Notes under the pieces: model-generated
The model's input: only the letters and a program-made list of their open reading frames with translations
Database searches by the model: none
Told to the model about the DNA's origin: nothing
Translations under genes and position numbers: made by a program
Part shown: piece after piece, positions 13,709 through 47,930 of the stretch
Layout: the number at the start of each line of letters is the position of its first letter
How positions within the stretch are numbered: position 1 is the stretch's first letter
Assembly (NCBI GenBank): GCA_034509425.1
Contig: JAVTVJ010001245.1
Coordinates: 1-64,000, forward strand
Reading direction: 5' to 3'
Origin: Eopsaltria australis
Taxonomy: Eukaryota > Chordata > Aves > Passeriformes > Petroicidae
DNA: 64,000 nucleotides

Positions 13709-15280
13709 TGTAGCGGGTTTGGTTCAAAAATCGGGCAGAAACACCAATTTGTGTAATGATTTGAATTCGCCAATCTGAGATTCTGGCCAAACGCCAGCAC
13801 ACTTACCAAAATTTATTCAGTTTTGATGTGAGATGAGGATTAGGAGTAGGCAAAGCAGGCTCAGATTTTAAAGAATATAAAGTTTATTAACAGACCTAAA
13901 AAAGAAAGAAAAAACCAAAACAAGAACCAGAACAAAACTCTCAGAACACCTCTCCTCCCACCACTTCTCCATTTCCTTCCCACTGACAACATAAAAAACC
14001 CCAGTCTTTCAGTCAGTTTACCACCTCTGAAATGGTATTTTTCTCAGCTCATTTAGAGAGAGAAGTTTTCTTTTGCTTTGCCGTGGACTTTTCTACAAGA
14101 AATGTAGTTTTCTTATGTCTCTAGCCTCACAACAAGCAGCCACCTGGGAGGAAGGTGGAAGTCCTTCCTACGCTAGCAGTCTTCCCACAGCTACTGTGGT
14201 GGGCTATCGTGGTTTATGGGGTATATTTTTAAAGATGAGCCATTCTACTGTAGCAGCATGGAAATCCCCTTTTTCTATTGCTGGCAATACAAGTCCTCTT
14301 TCACCATTCCCCGGGGCAAGGGACTGGACCACAGCTTTGTCTCTGTTCAAGCTTCTCATCAGGCTGCAATTACTTCAATATCTACGTATCTCTACACAGG
14401 TGCCTTGGTTCACTGGCTGCAGTTAGAACATCAACTCCCCCATTACCTCAATTTGTCATTAGGAATTAGCTTAGTCCCAGCCATGGCTTTACAAAGGAAA
14501 TTTAAGCTTCACACTAAGCACTTCCCATGCATCTCCCTCTAAGTATTGGCTCTGCTTTCTTCACTGACTTTAGGGTCTCTATGCTGTATTTCTGTAGGTG
14601 TCCTCACTCTTTCTCTGTGCAAGGGAGGATGGATGTTTGTAGATTTTATCCAGGCATGAAGAGGGTTAATCTCTCTCTTGGGCCTTGCGATGGTCATGTG
14701 GTCTCTGCTGTGCACTGAGTGTAGTGTTTTCAGCATCTGAGCTGAGGGGAGCCCATCCGTGCTGCCATCTATTCCAGCCATGTCTGAGCCTCAGGGGCCC
14801 AGCCCGGTCCCTCTCTCGCGCTGGGCTGTGCTGTGGAGCCGGCCCGGCCCAGTGGGGCTGGTGAAGCTGGGTCAGCCCAGCCTGGGGCAGCAGAGCAAGG
14901 CCCTCTCAGCTTGGCCGGAGCCGAGCGGAGTCAACCCGGCTCACCACTTATGGTTCCCATGCTGAGCTGCAGGCTGGCCTGGACCTCCGCCATCTCTGGT
15001 CAGCTGCGCTGCAGCTTCAGACTCCCCTCCCCACTCCGCGCCATCCCAGCTGGCAGCCAGGCCACTGCCCGTGTTTGTATCGCATGGCCTGTTTTTTGGT
15101 AGCGTGGGGGCCACCAAGCTGGCTTCTGTGAGAGGCTGCTAGAAGCTTCCACCATGTCTGGCAGAAACAATCCCTGATGGCTCTGAGGATGCCTTGCTGC
15201 TGACCAAGACTGGGCCAATTAGAGATGATGGTAATGCCTCTGTGATAACATATTTAAGAACTCAAAAACAAAGCTGGTGT
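13709..15280 (-). mobile_element. LTR-type element, minus orientation
   Basis: The left boundary is sharp: CR1 sequence gives way at 13,709 to TGTAGCGGGTTTGG, which on the minus strand is a ...CCCGCTACA LTR end. An AATAAA signal lies at 13,883-13,888 on the minus strand, with a downstream region resembling avian ERVL-type R/U5. The interior includes a GC-rich block (14,740-15,060). The right end is uncertain; it may stop anywhere up to the next LTR at 15,281. No coding frame is recognised. Confidence 0.45.
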
Positions 15281-16085
15281 TGCAGTTTTAATGCCAGCTA
15301 GAGAAGAGGTGAGAACATGAGAGAGAAACAACATGGAGTCACCAAGGTCAGCGCAGAAGGAGGGGGAAGAGGTGCTCCAGGCGCCAGAGCCAAGATTCCT
15401 CTGCAGGCTGTGGTGAAGGCCCTGGTGAAGCAGCTGTGCCCCTGCAGCCCATGGGGATCCACAGGGGATGCAGAGATCCCCCCACAGCCCATGGGGGAGG
15501 TGCCCATGCAGGAGCAGGTGGATGCTCAGAGAAGGCTGTGATCCAGTGGGAGATTCAGTGGAGAGATGGGGGCCCTGCTTCCAAGCTGGAGCAGCTTGTC
15601 CGTGGAGGACTGCACCCTGTGGAAGAGTGTCCTGGACCACAGCAGTTTTGGGAGGACTGCCGCTTTTGAGATTGGAACCACCATGAAGTTCTCTGAGAAC
15701 TGCCTCCTGTGGGAAAGGACACCATGGTCTCACAGGGGAATCACTTTTCTCCCTGAGCCAAGCAGAAGAAAACCTTGTGTGATGAGATGACCAAAACTCC
15801 CACCCCCAGTCTCCCTTCACTTTCGGTGGGAAGGAGGGAAGTGCTACACGGAAAAAGGTGTTTTTAAGGGCTTATTTTATTTCTCATTTTCCTGCTCCGA
15901 TTTTGTTAGTAATAAATTAACTTAATACCTCTAAACTGAGCCTGTTTTGCCCTTGAAGTATTTTCTTCCAGTCCTTAACTCATGGACCCTTCATTAAATT
16001 TTCTCTTCTCTACCCAGCTGCAGCAGGGGAGGGTGAGTGAGTGGCTTTCATGGGTGCCTGGCATTTGGCCAGTGTCAAACCCGCA
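15281..16085 (+). mobile_element. Avian ERVL-type LTR
   Basis: Recognised from the avian ERVL LTR pattern: the repeated GGAGCA/GACTGCACCCTGTGGGA-type blocks at 15,560-15,720, then GGTGTTTTTAAGGGCTTATT near 15,860, AGTAATAAATTAACTT carrying the AATAAA signal near 15,910, and an end reading TTTGGCCAGTGTCAAACC. Ends fit TG...CA. GTGT occurs on both sides (15,277-15,280 and 16,086-16,089), a possible 4-bp target duplication, though so short a match could be chance. No internal retroviral sequence follows, so it reads as a solo LTR. Confidence 0.65.
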
Positions 16086-16370
16086 GTGTTAAGTGCTGAT
16101 GATGACACTGTATGGTTGGAGATATCCCTTGGGTCAGTTGGGTTTGGCTATCCTGGCTGCGCCCCCTCCCAAACGCTTGTGCCCCCTGGACTGCTTGCTG
16201 TCAGAGCATGAGAAGCTTAGGTTAAGCACTGTCCAGCAACAGCTAAAATGTCTCTGTGTTATCAGTGTTATCCTCCTTCTCCCAAACCCAAAACATGGCA
16301 TTGTACCACCTCTTAGGAAGAAATGAACTCAATCCCAGCCCAAACCAGGACAATAATGAATGTAAATTGA
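16086..16370 (+). mobile_element. ERVL-derived fragment
   Basis: Begins with GGTTGGAGATATCCCTTGGG and CAGTTGGGTTTGGCTATCC, followed by blocks (CAGCAACAGCTAAAATGTC, CCCAGCCCAAACCAGGACA) that recur in avian ERVL elements. It directly follows the LTR at 15,281-16,085 and may be part of the same insertion. No frame remains. Confidence 0.4.
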
Positions 16371-16498
16371 GTTTAGATTCCAAAAGAAACTCCAAAGGAT
16401 TGATGTTAGTACCCAGGAATAGCATGCTTTTGATGCCTGAAGGATTTTTTCTGTTTTTCTCCTGAATATTTCTTACATTGTTCCCTACATTCACAAGT

Positions 16499-16920
16499 AT
16501 TAGCATGCATACTTGTGATGCTTTAGGTGATAGTTTAGCCTGGTTTCATGGTGTTTAGTAGGCCGGTAGACTAAACATCCCTGAAACCACGTAGAGTTAG
16601 AAGACCAAACACCCTGTTTTCATGAGCCCTCAAGGTCTCCTAGTAGGACAGATTTTGTAAACTAGAAGTTAGCCCACCCAGGCCCCTTTTTGGGCCCTCT
16701 GGTTAGATGTGCTAATGTGTAGTCTTTAATTGTATACTCGACTGGGGGGACGGGGCTTTTGCGGCGTGTTCTACCTGGACGGCAGAAGCCATCGAACGGG
16801 ACCCTATTAAAATACCGAGGTAAACGACCCCCAACCCTTTCACTGTGTCTGAGCCTTTATTTCCTAAGACCAGAAAAAGGCATCACTTTCAATATTGACC
16901 AATATCCGTGACATTATACA
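16499..16920 (+). mobile_element. Possible LTR remnant
   Basis: Contains an ATTAAAATA TATA-like box near 16,806 preceded by GC-rich sequence, and a CACTGTGTCTGAGCC stretch typical of retroviral R/U5. A plausible ...GTGACA end lies near 16,912. I could not pair the ends or find a target duplication. Confidence 0.3.
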
Positions 16921-18565
16921 ACCCGGCTGTGTGAACGCAGGCAAGCAAGGCAAACCTTCTGGCCCTGTGTTCATCTGTGCAAAAAGCTTCCACAAGCTTG
17001 GCACACAACCCATGCTTCTCCTTATCCACATAGCTTCTTTATCTGTTAATTCTTGTTTTTGTCCTCGAGTTTGACCTGAGGTCAGGTGGAAATAGATTTC
17101 CAGCAATGTCAGTTAAAAAAAATTACTGACAGAGTAGCAGCAGTTTGGTTAAAAAAAAAAAAAAAAAGGCACACATGATTCTTGTTTCTTGCCTGTTTTC
17201 TAATTCCTATCACCAAATGTTATGCATTCACAGCAAGAAGTATTAGCAAAAAAAGTCAGGACAGTAGTCTATGAAGAAGAACCTTATTTCACACATCACA
17301 GCTTGTAACACAATGTGAATCAAATCAGTGATCTTTAGCTTTAAAAGAATGAACAAGACATCCTAATTACTTCTTGTCTGTTCACAACATCAGTTTTGTC
17401 ACCATAGGGACAAAAGATAGTTACACACAGAGAATGTGCTTTTGGGCAGCGGCCATTTGGGTGTTCCAGGATACTTCTGTAGTCATTCCTGAATTCAAAA
17501 CTCAAGGAATGCAAAGGCAAGTAAATGTTTCAATTCTTCAGCCCTTGGGCTTTATGACTGTGACTGGTAATTTAAAACACGTCATGCTATTCATTAGCAA
17601 AACTGCTATCAGTATGCCTCCTTCTATCAGCCCTTTCATCTTCTACCCCTACTTCATTCTGATCAAATTCCAGGCAGAAGTCAAATTCCTGGGGAGAAAT
17701 TTGTATTGAAACAAGAAAGCAAGGAAAATCAGAGATCACATGATACTGAAGCACTCCAGATATACATCAGCTACAATGTTCGGCTGCTCCACCGACAGTT
17801 TTAGCCGATTTCCAAATGATATCTGATATGTAGCAGACTCAAATTTCAGCATGCAGAAACCAAACAGGAGTGTCATGTTGCAGCTGGGAATACTGAAAGT
17901 ATTTAAGTGCTGATAGGAAGCTTCAAGTACCAATTTGTTAGAAAAATAGTCTAGCTCTGCTTTCACCAACACAAACCTTTAATTCATGTGCCAGTCACAC
18001 ACTACATATGAGATCTCCTGCATGGTATGGGCATCACCATTCACACTTAGTAGTTAATGCATGTCAGGAGCATAGTTGCTTACTACAGCACAGGCATAGC
18101 CAAGGGTACCCCAGAACCTATTCTAGACCCTGGCCCACTGACCCCATATGGGTCCCCTGCTCACTATCTGGTTCAGTGTGGTGCTCACTGCAAGCGTGTA
18201 GCACTTGCACACTGGCCCATGGGCACAAGCCAGGCTTCTGTGTCCCCCTCAAAACCAGCATCCACCTTCTGCCTATGTGACACCCCTGCCCAGACCTCTG
18301 GCCTTGTGTTTACTTGCTGGTCCAGTTTCTCACTTGCTGGGGAATACAGATATATACCTGGGTTGGGGGGGACATAGCCAGCACCAGGCTGAGACCTCTG
18401 TGCATTGCCCCATTGGCTGGCACCATCGCACCAGCACTCTCAGCACCCCAGATCTTCAAGATTCCAGCCTCACCAAGTGTAAAGTTCCATTTTGATGCAG
18501 TTTCCCCAGAGAGAGCCCCTGCACTTGCTGTGACTGACAGGGTTGTTTTGTTGTCTTCCTATCAC
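16921..18565. other. Non-coding sequence
   Basis: A 17-base A run (17,151-17,167) and otherwise unremarkable single-copy sequence. No gene is supported. Confidence 0.45.
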
Positions 18566-18660
18566 AGACTAGAATCATAACATGTGTCAAGTTGAAGGGA
18601 CTCATAACCATCAAGTCCTACTCTTCTTGTAGGACTGCCTGTCAAAATTTGCATTCCTCT
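18566..18660 (-). repeat. Short CR1 3' fragment
   Basis: The plus strand reads AGAATCATAACATG followed by GTTGAAGGGACTCATAACC and CATCAAGTCCTACTC. This is a diverged reverse copy of the CR1 3' terminus, so the element is sense on the minus strand. Confidence 0.7.
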
Positions 18661-20064
18661 ATTTTAATTTCTGACTTTCCCACTGTTCCTTAGTATCCCA
18701 TTTGACACGGTCCTTGATTAGATAACCTTTCCAAAGTGAACATGATCATGTTCCACACTCTCTTATCAATTAATATGATCAACCACCCCTGGCTCTAATT
18801 ACAACCTCTCTTACCATCTCTCAGGTGGGTTTGTCATTGTTCATGTTGTTCCACATTTTCTACTATGTATGTTCAAAATCCCTTATTCCTTCTGCACCTA
18901 AAATGTTCTTGACCAGAAACTTTACAAGGAGCAGAAGTTCTTTCTTTGCTTTCCTTCCTTCCAAACATTTCTACTTTTTCTTGAAATCTACTAAAAATGT
19001 TCCTGTTCCTTTACCTGTCTATTAAGCAGCAACTGGATATACAGGCATTGGAAACAAAACTGATGGATGCTTCTGTCTTGATACAGACAAAATAACCCTC
19101 CAGTTCCTGAGGTAATGGTCACAGAGAACAAGCAGGCAGCTTTCATGAGCTGCCATATCTCATGTCTGTCACTGCAAGCTTCCAGCAATGCTCAGCTCTC
19201 TCACCCACCCAACCCTTGGGTGGATGTGCCTCAGGCTTTAGTTAAGGGGCAATAACATGGGGCTTACATACAGCACATGGCAGTTAACTCCCATTGAAGA
19301 AAACACTTCAGCACACTGGCAACTTTTCTAGGTATTACTGAATGTCACTGCAGAGAGAAAGGCTTCAACATGTCTTCCCACTGCTGCTGCTTGGGCTTAG
19401 CCTGCTGTGGTTCCTGCTGTAGCACAAATAAAGGCAGAAATAAACACTCCACACAACACTCAGCACAAGCATAGGGAGATATGCATCTGTTTTTAAGGTA
19501 TGATAGCAACCCCCCAACCAACTCTTAGATGTTCTTGCTTTGTTCTGCTTATTTCAAGTTTTATTTCTGGTGCTTAAATTCTCTGAAAGGTGTCACTGAA
19601 TTCCTTGTAGACAGTTGGGTGATAAATGCCTTCACCATTCAGGACAGTTCAAAGGTTGTTCTTCAGAGATCCTCCTATCATCACGCTAACACAAAAGCAT
19701 CAGAAAGTGCACAGGCTTGTTAAGCATCACTGAGGCTTCATAATGAGATAGTGCAATGCTTTATATGGGATCAGTTTAAATCCTAGCACTCTTGACTTCA
19801 CATTTATTGAAGCCCGTCCTATTTTGTACAACACTGAGCATATAGTGTAACTCTGGGAACCACAGCTGTGACTTAGTTAATGATATCAATAAATCCTACT
19901 TAAGCAGAGACAGGAAGAGAATTATGCAAATGACTATTACTGTGCACCATGCACTTGATAACTAAAGACATCCCACAATAAGCTTCAGCACATAAACATT
20001 ACTTTTTAAACCCAGATATGTGAAAAATAAATAAGCAAGGGAATGGCTTACAGAATTTCACTTC
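18661..20064. other. Non-coding sequence downstream of MELK
   Basis: No exon or repeat recognised between the CR1 piece and the MELK 3' end. Confidence 0.45.
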
Positions 20065-20251
20065 AGAAAAGTTGCAGTTGCAGAACATTTATTACAAACC
20101 TAGTATTAAAGAAAGCATACAGAAGGGATATGTACAAGGAGGGATGGTTAAAAACCCAGGATGACAGATTTTTCACATATAGCTGTGACTGTGAGAAAGA
20201 ATTACTTCTCTGAAAAGAGCTTTCTAAAACACTGTGATAAAAGACTGCCAC
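20065..20251 (-). other. MELK: MELK 3' untranslated region
   Basis: Follows the MELK stop codon on the minus strand. The only canonical AATAAA signal nearby is at 20,088-20,093, so cleavage is expected around 20,065-20,075. That gives a 3' UTR of under 200 bases. The cleavage point is an estimate. Confidence 0.65.
20088..20093 (-). promoter_or_regulatory. MELK polyadenylation signal (AATAAA)
   Basis: AATAAA on the minus strand (TTTATT on plus), 159 bases past the MELK stop codon, in a GTAATAAATG context. Confidence 0.75.
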
Positions 20252-43587
<23,336 letters not shown>

Positions 43588-43618
43588 TCTGCAGGACGCG
43601 GGCAGCTCTTCTCAGCAC
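43588..43618 (-). other. MELK: MELK 5' UTR portion of the start-codon exon
   Basis: A splice acceptor (CTCCCCTTGCAG, ending at 43,619) precedes the start codon by 31 bases. This implies an upstream non-coding first exon in the CpG island. The donor of that exon is not resolved; candidates lie between 43,690 and 43,875. Confidence 0.65.
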
Positions 43619-43873
43619 CTGCAAGGGGAGACCGCAGGTATCGCTAATGCTTTCGAGCACAGGAAGAGATTCAGCTGCAGCCTGCTGTTCTCACGGGCCT
43701 GTCACGGCTGCCCGGCGACAGGCGCGGGAGCGCCGCGGTCCTGAGTCGCAGCGGCCAGAAGACCCTCGAGTCCCACCCCGTTTCTCGGGGCGCTGCCGCC
43801 AGGAGCCCCCCGAGTGTTACCCCGTCCCGACGCAGCGGCCGCACCGCGGAGCAGCCCCGAGAGGCCGTTACCG

Positions 43874-43888
43874 TTCAAATGTGCCGCT
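43874..43888 (-). promoter_or_regulatory. CDE/CHR-type cell-cycle element
   Basis: The minus strand reads AGCGG, a four-base spacer CACA, then TTTGAA. This is the spacing of the CDE/CHR tandem that binds the DREAM and MuvB complexes in G2/M genes. MELK is known as a cell-cycle gene peaking in G2/M. An ETS-like CCGGAAG overlaps just upstream. Confidence 0.6.
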
Positions 43889-44170
43889 TCCGGCCGCCGG
43901 CGTCGGGAAGCCAATCTCCGCGCGCCGCCAAACCGGAACGGGCGTGCCAGGCACGGCCAAGCCGGGAGGGAGGGACGGAGGGAGACGGGGAATGGTCAGT
44001 GCCACGGGGGGAGGGTCTCTGCTGCTGGCTGGCTGGTAACGGGGTGGCCTCAGCCGAGACCAGTCCCTACGGAGACAGAAAACAGTGTTTGCATCTCCCA
44101 GAAAGCGCGTACCCAGGCGCAGCGGTCGGTACCGGAGCGGGGTCCGCGCTGCAGGGGCTGGCGCCAGGCA

Positions 44171-44182
44171 CAAGATGGCGGC
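44171..44182 (+). promoter_or_regulatory. YY1-like motif CAAGATGGCGGC
   Basis: An exact CAAGATGGCGGC on the plus strand, about 0.6 kb upstream of the MELK start codon. Such motifs often sit just downstream of a transcription start, here pointing away from MELK. That would fit a divergent transcript, but no downstream exon is recognised. Confidence 0.5.
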
Positions 44183-44492
44183 CGAGGCATTTGCTACGGG
44201 CGGTGATGCCTCCCGCTGCTCCCCGCCGCCTTTCCCACCCAAACCCCAGCCGGCCAGGGCTGCCATTCCCGGCACCGCCCTTGAGCCTCCTGGGGCCGGC
44301 CTACCCGAGGCACGGTGTCTCCGGGCCGGAGCAGCGCGGGGCAGGCGGGAGTCTCCATTGTGAGGCGTGTGTTTAGCTGACCATTAATTGACAATAGGTT
44401 CATTAATGCAGTATTGCAGCTTTGCTGTGTACATGCGAAGAAACACAAGGCAGTTTGTATCCCCGTGTACCAGTTATTTAAAGAGGCAGGAA

Positions 44493-44760
44493 GTGTGAGT
44501 GGGACAGGGTAGGGCGCAGGAGTGAAAAAAGGGAGGAAAACACAAGAGGAGAAAGGGCAGGAAACATGAGGGGCAAAGAGTGCGGAACGTGAGTGAAATA
44601 AGGGCAGGAAACGTGAGGAGCAAAATGACAGGACATCTAAGGAGAAAATAAGGGAAGGAAACAGTATGGGAAAAGTGCAAGAAGTGTGTGGAGGGGGCAG
44701 AGTATGGCAGATATGAGGGGAGAAGGGCAGGAAACATCCGGGGGAAACTGGGTTGCAAAA
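44493..44760 (+). repeat. Degenerate purine-rich minisatellite
   Basis: About nine imperfect units of roughly 24-30 bases around GGGCAGGAAACATGAGGGG, each with AGG/AAACRTGAG and a GGGCA core. A near copy of one to two units appears alone at 47,607-47,646. Confidence 0.75.
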
Positions 44761-45084
44761 TCATCAACTTCTATCAGAATACCCACAGCGAAACTAGTGT
44801 GTTTGGCTCCCTCTGGACTGTGCACCAGCTCGGGGCCAGCCATATCTCTGGGTACCAGTCTGGCGCTGGCAACAGGGCGCTAGTTCCCTGTCCATCCCTG
44901 TGGTACCATGCAGAACCACCAAAAAGCCTGTGAGACTCTGGAATGCCCTCCTGAAGCAGGATGGCTGTTGCTGGCAAAGAACCCGCTGCTTGCTGAGGGC
45001 GTAGGCTTCCATCTGACAAGGCAAGGCTTGGACTGATAGGTGGCTATGAAATAAATGAACCAGGCTGAAAGTCTGTTTATTTAA
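44761..45084. other. Non-coding spacer
   Basis: No recognisable gene or repeat. It lies between the minisatellite and an LTR. Confidence 0.4.
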
Positions 45085-45581
45085 AAAAAAACGGAACTAA
45101 CTTTATTGAACAAGATTAACAACTGTATAGAACAGCAAATAAGCCAAGGATAAACCCAAATCTACTAACAAAGCGATTCCCAGGTCGGAATCGGGTCCCT
45201 CTTTCACTCCAAGGTTTGGTGAAAGTCCCTGGGGGCTCGGGGAGGCGGGGGGGGGGGGGGGGGGCAGCTTTTGTCCTTAACCCTTGGTAGGTGGGGCCTC
45301 TTTTGCTCCCGAGGTTCATTGGTCTGCCTGGTCATTTTCCCTGCCCACCGCATTGTCTTATTGGTGGTGCCTCCTTGACGTAATGTCTTTGTAGAACTCT
45401 CTTCGCTCTGCCTCCTCCAGTTGGTGGTTCCTCCCTTGATGTAATCTCCTTTCTGGAATTCTCTTCACCCTGCATCCTCCGATTGGTGGTTCCCTTTGTC
45501 CTGCCACCTTCACCACTTGTCTGAGACTGCCTCTCCTCCCCCTGTACAATTGACAGCCTTCATTCTTTTCCACATTCCACA
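45085..45581 (-). mobile_element. Solo LTR with CCAAT/CRE tandem repeat (LTR-D)
   Basis: On the minus strand the block begins TGTGGAATGTGG at 45,581. It runs through two tandem units of about 61 bases, at about 45,374 and 45,435, each with a CCACCAAT-type box and a TTACGTCA/TTACATCA CRE-like site. A third CCACCAAT follows. The block ends with an AATAAA signal near 45,105. The order of enhancer repeats then polyadenylation signal is that of an LTR. The left end is uncertain. It points towards the MELK promoter about 1.5 kb away. Confidence 0.55.
45247..45264 (+). repeat. G18 homopolymer
   Basis: Eighteen consecutive G on the plus strand, inside LTR-D. Its length in the assembly is likely unreliable. 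Confidence 0.9.
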
Positions 45582-45749
45582 ATTTTACATCATCATTATT
45601 ACATTATCAACATGTCACTTACTTAATAAAACTCATTTGCAACCCTTAGAACTTTAAAACTTTGTAACCATAGCCGTATCCATAACAGGCAAAATCCCTG
45701 TGCTTCTCAAGGGGCAGGATCAGAGGATTTACTTTTCTGTAAAAGTACA

Positions 45750-46860
45750 TGATCTTGTTCTCTTGGGACAGCTTTTTGTCACTTGCATCTTCCCCTTGGG
45801 ACAGGTCCTGGACACTGTAGACTTCCTCTAGGGACAGGTCTTAGTTGATTTAGTCTTTCCACTCTTCCTCCTTGGGAAAGGCTCTGTCCTTGGTCTTTGG
45901 CACAAACTACCTCCAGTGTCCCTGCTGTGGTCATGGGCTTCCAACAAGCAAGGCAAAGGACTGGGTGAGCAGCAGGGGCTGTGTGGTGCAGCTGGCCAGC
46001 TCTCCTCCCCTGCAGCTGTGACCTGCTCTCTGAAGGCCAGAGAATCTGTTGTTACTGGTGCCTCTTGAGCCTCATCAGCTAGAGGTGTATGCTGGCCAGA
46101 GCTGGCTCACAGGCTGTGGCACCCACTGGGGCAAGAGATCCTCAGGTCACTGGCTGCCTCTCCTGCTACCTCTGTGGCCATGCTGCTGAGACAGCTAGGC
46201 CCCCTCTGGGTAGCAGTGTGAGGGTCCTCATTGTTCACTGGAGCTGTCCCAGATGTTGTAGCTGACATCATCCTCTGATTGGGACAGCTTTTGGCCTTTC
46301 TTGTCTTGTTGATGAGACGGGTTTTTTCATTGTCATCTTCCCTTTGGGAGAACTCTTTGTCATTGCTGTCTTCCCCTTGAGACAGGTCTTATTCTATGTG
46401 GTTTTCCCCTTGGGACAGCTCTTGGTCTATCTGGTCTTCCCCCTGGGAGAGCTCTTGGTCTTTTTCCTATTCCTGTGGGAGACCTCTTTGTCATTGTCAT
46501 TTTCCTAGTGGGACATGCTTTTGACCTAGTCATCTTCATTTTGGGACAAGTTTTTGTGTTTTGTCATTGTCCTCTTCCCTTTGGGACAGGTCTTTGTCTC
46601 TCCTGTATTCCCCTTGGGACATCTCTCTGTCATTCCCATCTTCCCCTTGGGACACATCTTTGTCACTGTTGCTTTTCCATTATGACAGCTCTTTAGCAGT
46701 GTAATCTTCTCACTGGGACAACTCATCATCTGTCCTGTGTTCGCCTTGAGACAGCTCTTTCTCATTGTCTTCCCTTTCAGCCAATTCTTGGTCTCTCTTG
46801 TCTTCATTTTGGGACAGCTCTTTGTCCTTGATGTCTTCCCTTGGCATGGCTCTTGCTATC
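45750..46860 (-). repeat. Decayed coding-type tandem repeat (LSQGED unit)
   Basis: Units of about 33 bases, in two clusters (about 45,750-45,900 and 46,270-46,860), around CTTCCCCTTGGGACAGCTCT on plus. On the minus strand the best-kept frame encodes an acidic 11-residue unit like DKELSQGEDDN; about 20 units are visible in varied form. Stops (near 46,705 and 46,675) and frame changes break it, so it is not an intact gene. I do not recognise a protein family. It could be a pseudogene of a repeat protein or a minisatellite with coding-like periodicity. Confidence 0.6.
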
Positions 46861-47600
46861 CATCACCTTCCCACTGTTTCTCCTCCTCAGATAAGGTGGC
46901 ACGATTATTTGGAAAATTTGGTTCCAGAAGCTCCAGCATCCTCTGGTGAACTTGTGATTTTTTCAAAATCCTGGAAAATTTGTCTGGCTTTACTGGCCAG
47001 AGACAGTCTGTGTTCTACACAGACTGGGCTTCTCATTTTTGCCTCCTGTGAAGGCTCCGGCTTGGACAGCACAAGACAACAGTCCTGTGGTGCACCAGCA
47101 GAGAGAGACCTGCTTCTCTGTCCCAGCACCATGTCCCTTCATCTCTGCCCAGGGAAGCTGATGTAGCGATGCTGTGTGCCCAGTCTCACTGTTCTGCTGG
47201 CTGCTGGCTGTGTCTCTGGCTCCCTTGTGGGGGATATCCTGCACAGGGATCTGTTTCTTGTCCTTTGCACCTTCAACATGGGCTTCAGGGTGGTGTGGTG
47301 CAGCTCTCAAGCTCTGAACACCCGTGGCTGTGCCCTGCTCACTGTGGGTGCCCTGAGCAATGAGGACAAGCAGTAGGTGGCTGTTGCTGGCTGTGGTGAT
47401 GGCCATTCTCTTGCCCCTGGCAGAAGAAGTCAGCTGCTGGCTGCTGCTGGCAGAGGAGGCAGCCTATGTGTGCCTGAGTGCTGCCACCTGTATTGCTGGC
47501 AGATGGGGTATCTCGTCCTGTGTCACCCTGGGGCAGTGGTGGCAGATGGGGCAGTGACACACTGAGCACCAGGCTGTTCACCTGAGAATCATTAAGGGAG
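46861..47600. other. GC-moderate non-coding sequence
   Basis: Contains CTGCTGGCTG-type low-complexity runs (47,195-47,470) and short open frames on both strands. No domain, splice pattern or repeat family is recognised. Confidence 0.4.
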
Positions 47601-47606
47601 AAGTGT

Positions 47607-47646
47607 TGGAAACATGAGGGAAAAAAGGGCAGGAAATGTGAAGTGA
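47607..47646 (+). repeat. Isolated copy of the 44.5-kb minisatellite unit
   Basis: Contains GGAAACATGAGGGAAAAAAG followed by GGCAGGAAATGTG, the same unit as the array at 44,493-44,760 but 2.8 kb away. Confidence 0.6.
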
Positions 47647-47664
47647 CGCCCTCCTTCAGTTCCT

Positions 47665-47815
47665 GTCAGCTTGACTTGGACCTGATCAACTCTTGTTATC
47701 TAGCCCCAGACACCCCTGTGTCCATCACCTAGCCCCACATGTCACCAGTGCCCAGAACTAGACCTGGACCTGACCAATTCCTGTCACCCAGCCCTGGATC
47801 CCCCACCTTCTGTCA
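47665..47815 (+). repeat. Diverged tandem duplication
   Basis: Two related stretches start GACTTGGACCTGATCAACTC (about 47,674) and GACCTGGACCTGACCAATTC (about 47,762). Each is followed by a TCTAGCCC/CCCAGCCC block, giving a period near 88 bases. Confidence 0.5.
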
Positions 47816-47930
47816 CCTCTGAATCATCCAGGGTGCTCCCAGGGGTCTGTGAGCCCTAATACTCACCTGCCCATAGACCCTCCTTGTGCCCACCACCCCT
47901 GTGGTCTTTCTCCAAGGAACCACCCACTAT

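Larger units (their letters stand above)
43619..44360. promoter_or_regulatory. CpG-island promoter of MELK
   Basis: A GC- and CpG-dense block immediately upstream of the MELK start-codon exon, unlike the AT-rich intron and the repeat-rich sequence on either side. It has no TATA box. It contains ETS-like CCGGAAG motifs, an E2F-like TTTGGCGG (43,925-43,932, minus strand), the CDE/CHR element and a YY1-type motif listed separately. Long open frames on both strands are expected from the composition and are not taken as genes. Confidence 0.85.

Noticed and set aside
15254..15820. 188-codon minus-strand open frame
   Set aside because: It is antisense within an ERVL-type LTR; the low stop density comes from the GC-rich tandem blocks of that LTR.
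43647..44376. Several open frames of 90-165 codons on both strands
   Set aside because: They lie in the CpG island, overlap in all frames and show no domain. GC-rich DNA has few stops.
46526..46807. A 93-codon cysteine/lysine-rich repeat protein (CPKGK unit)
   Set aside because: It is an alternative frame of the same 33-base repeat. The LSQGED frame is better conserved from unit to unit, and neither frame is intact over the array.
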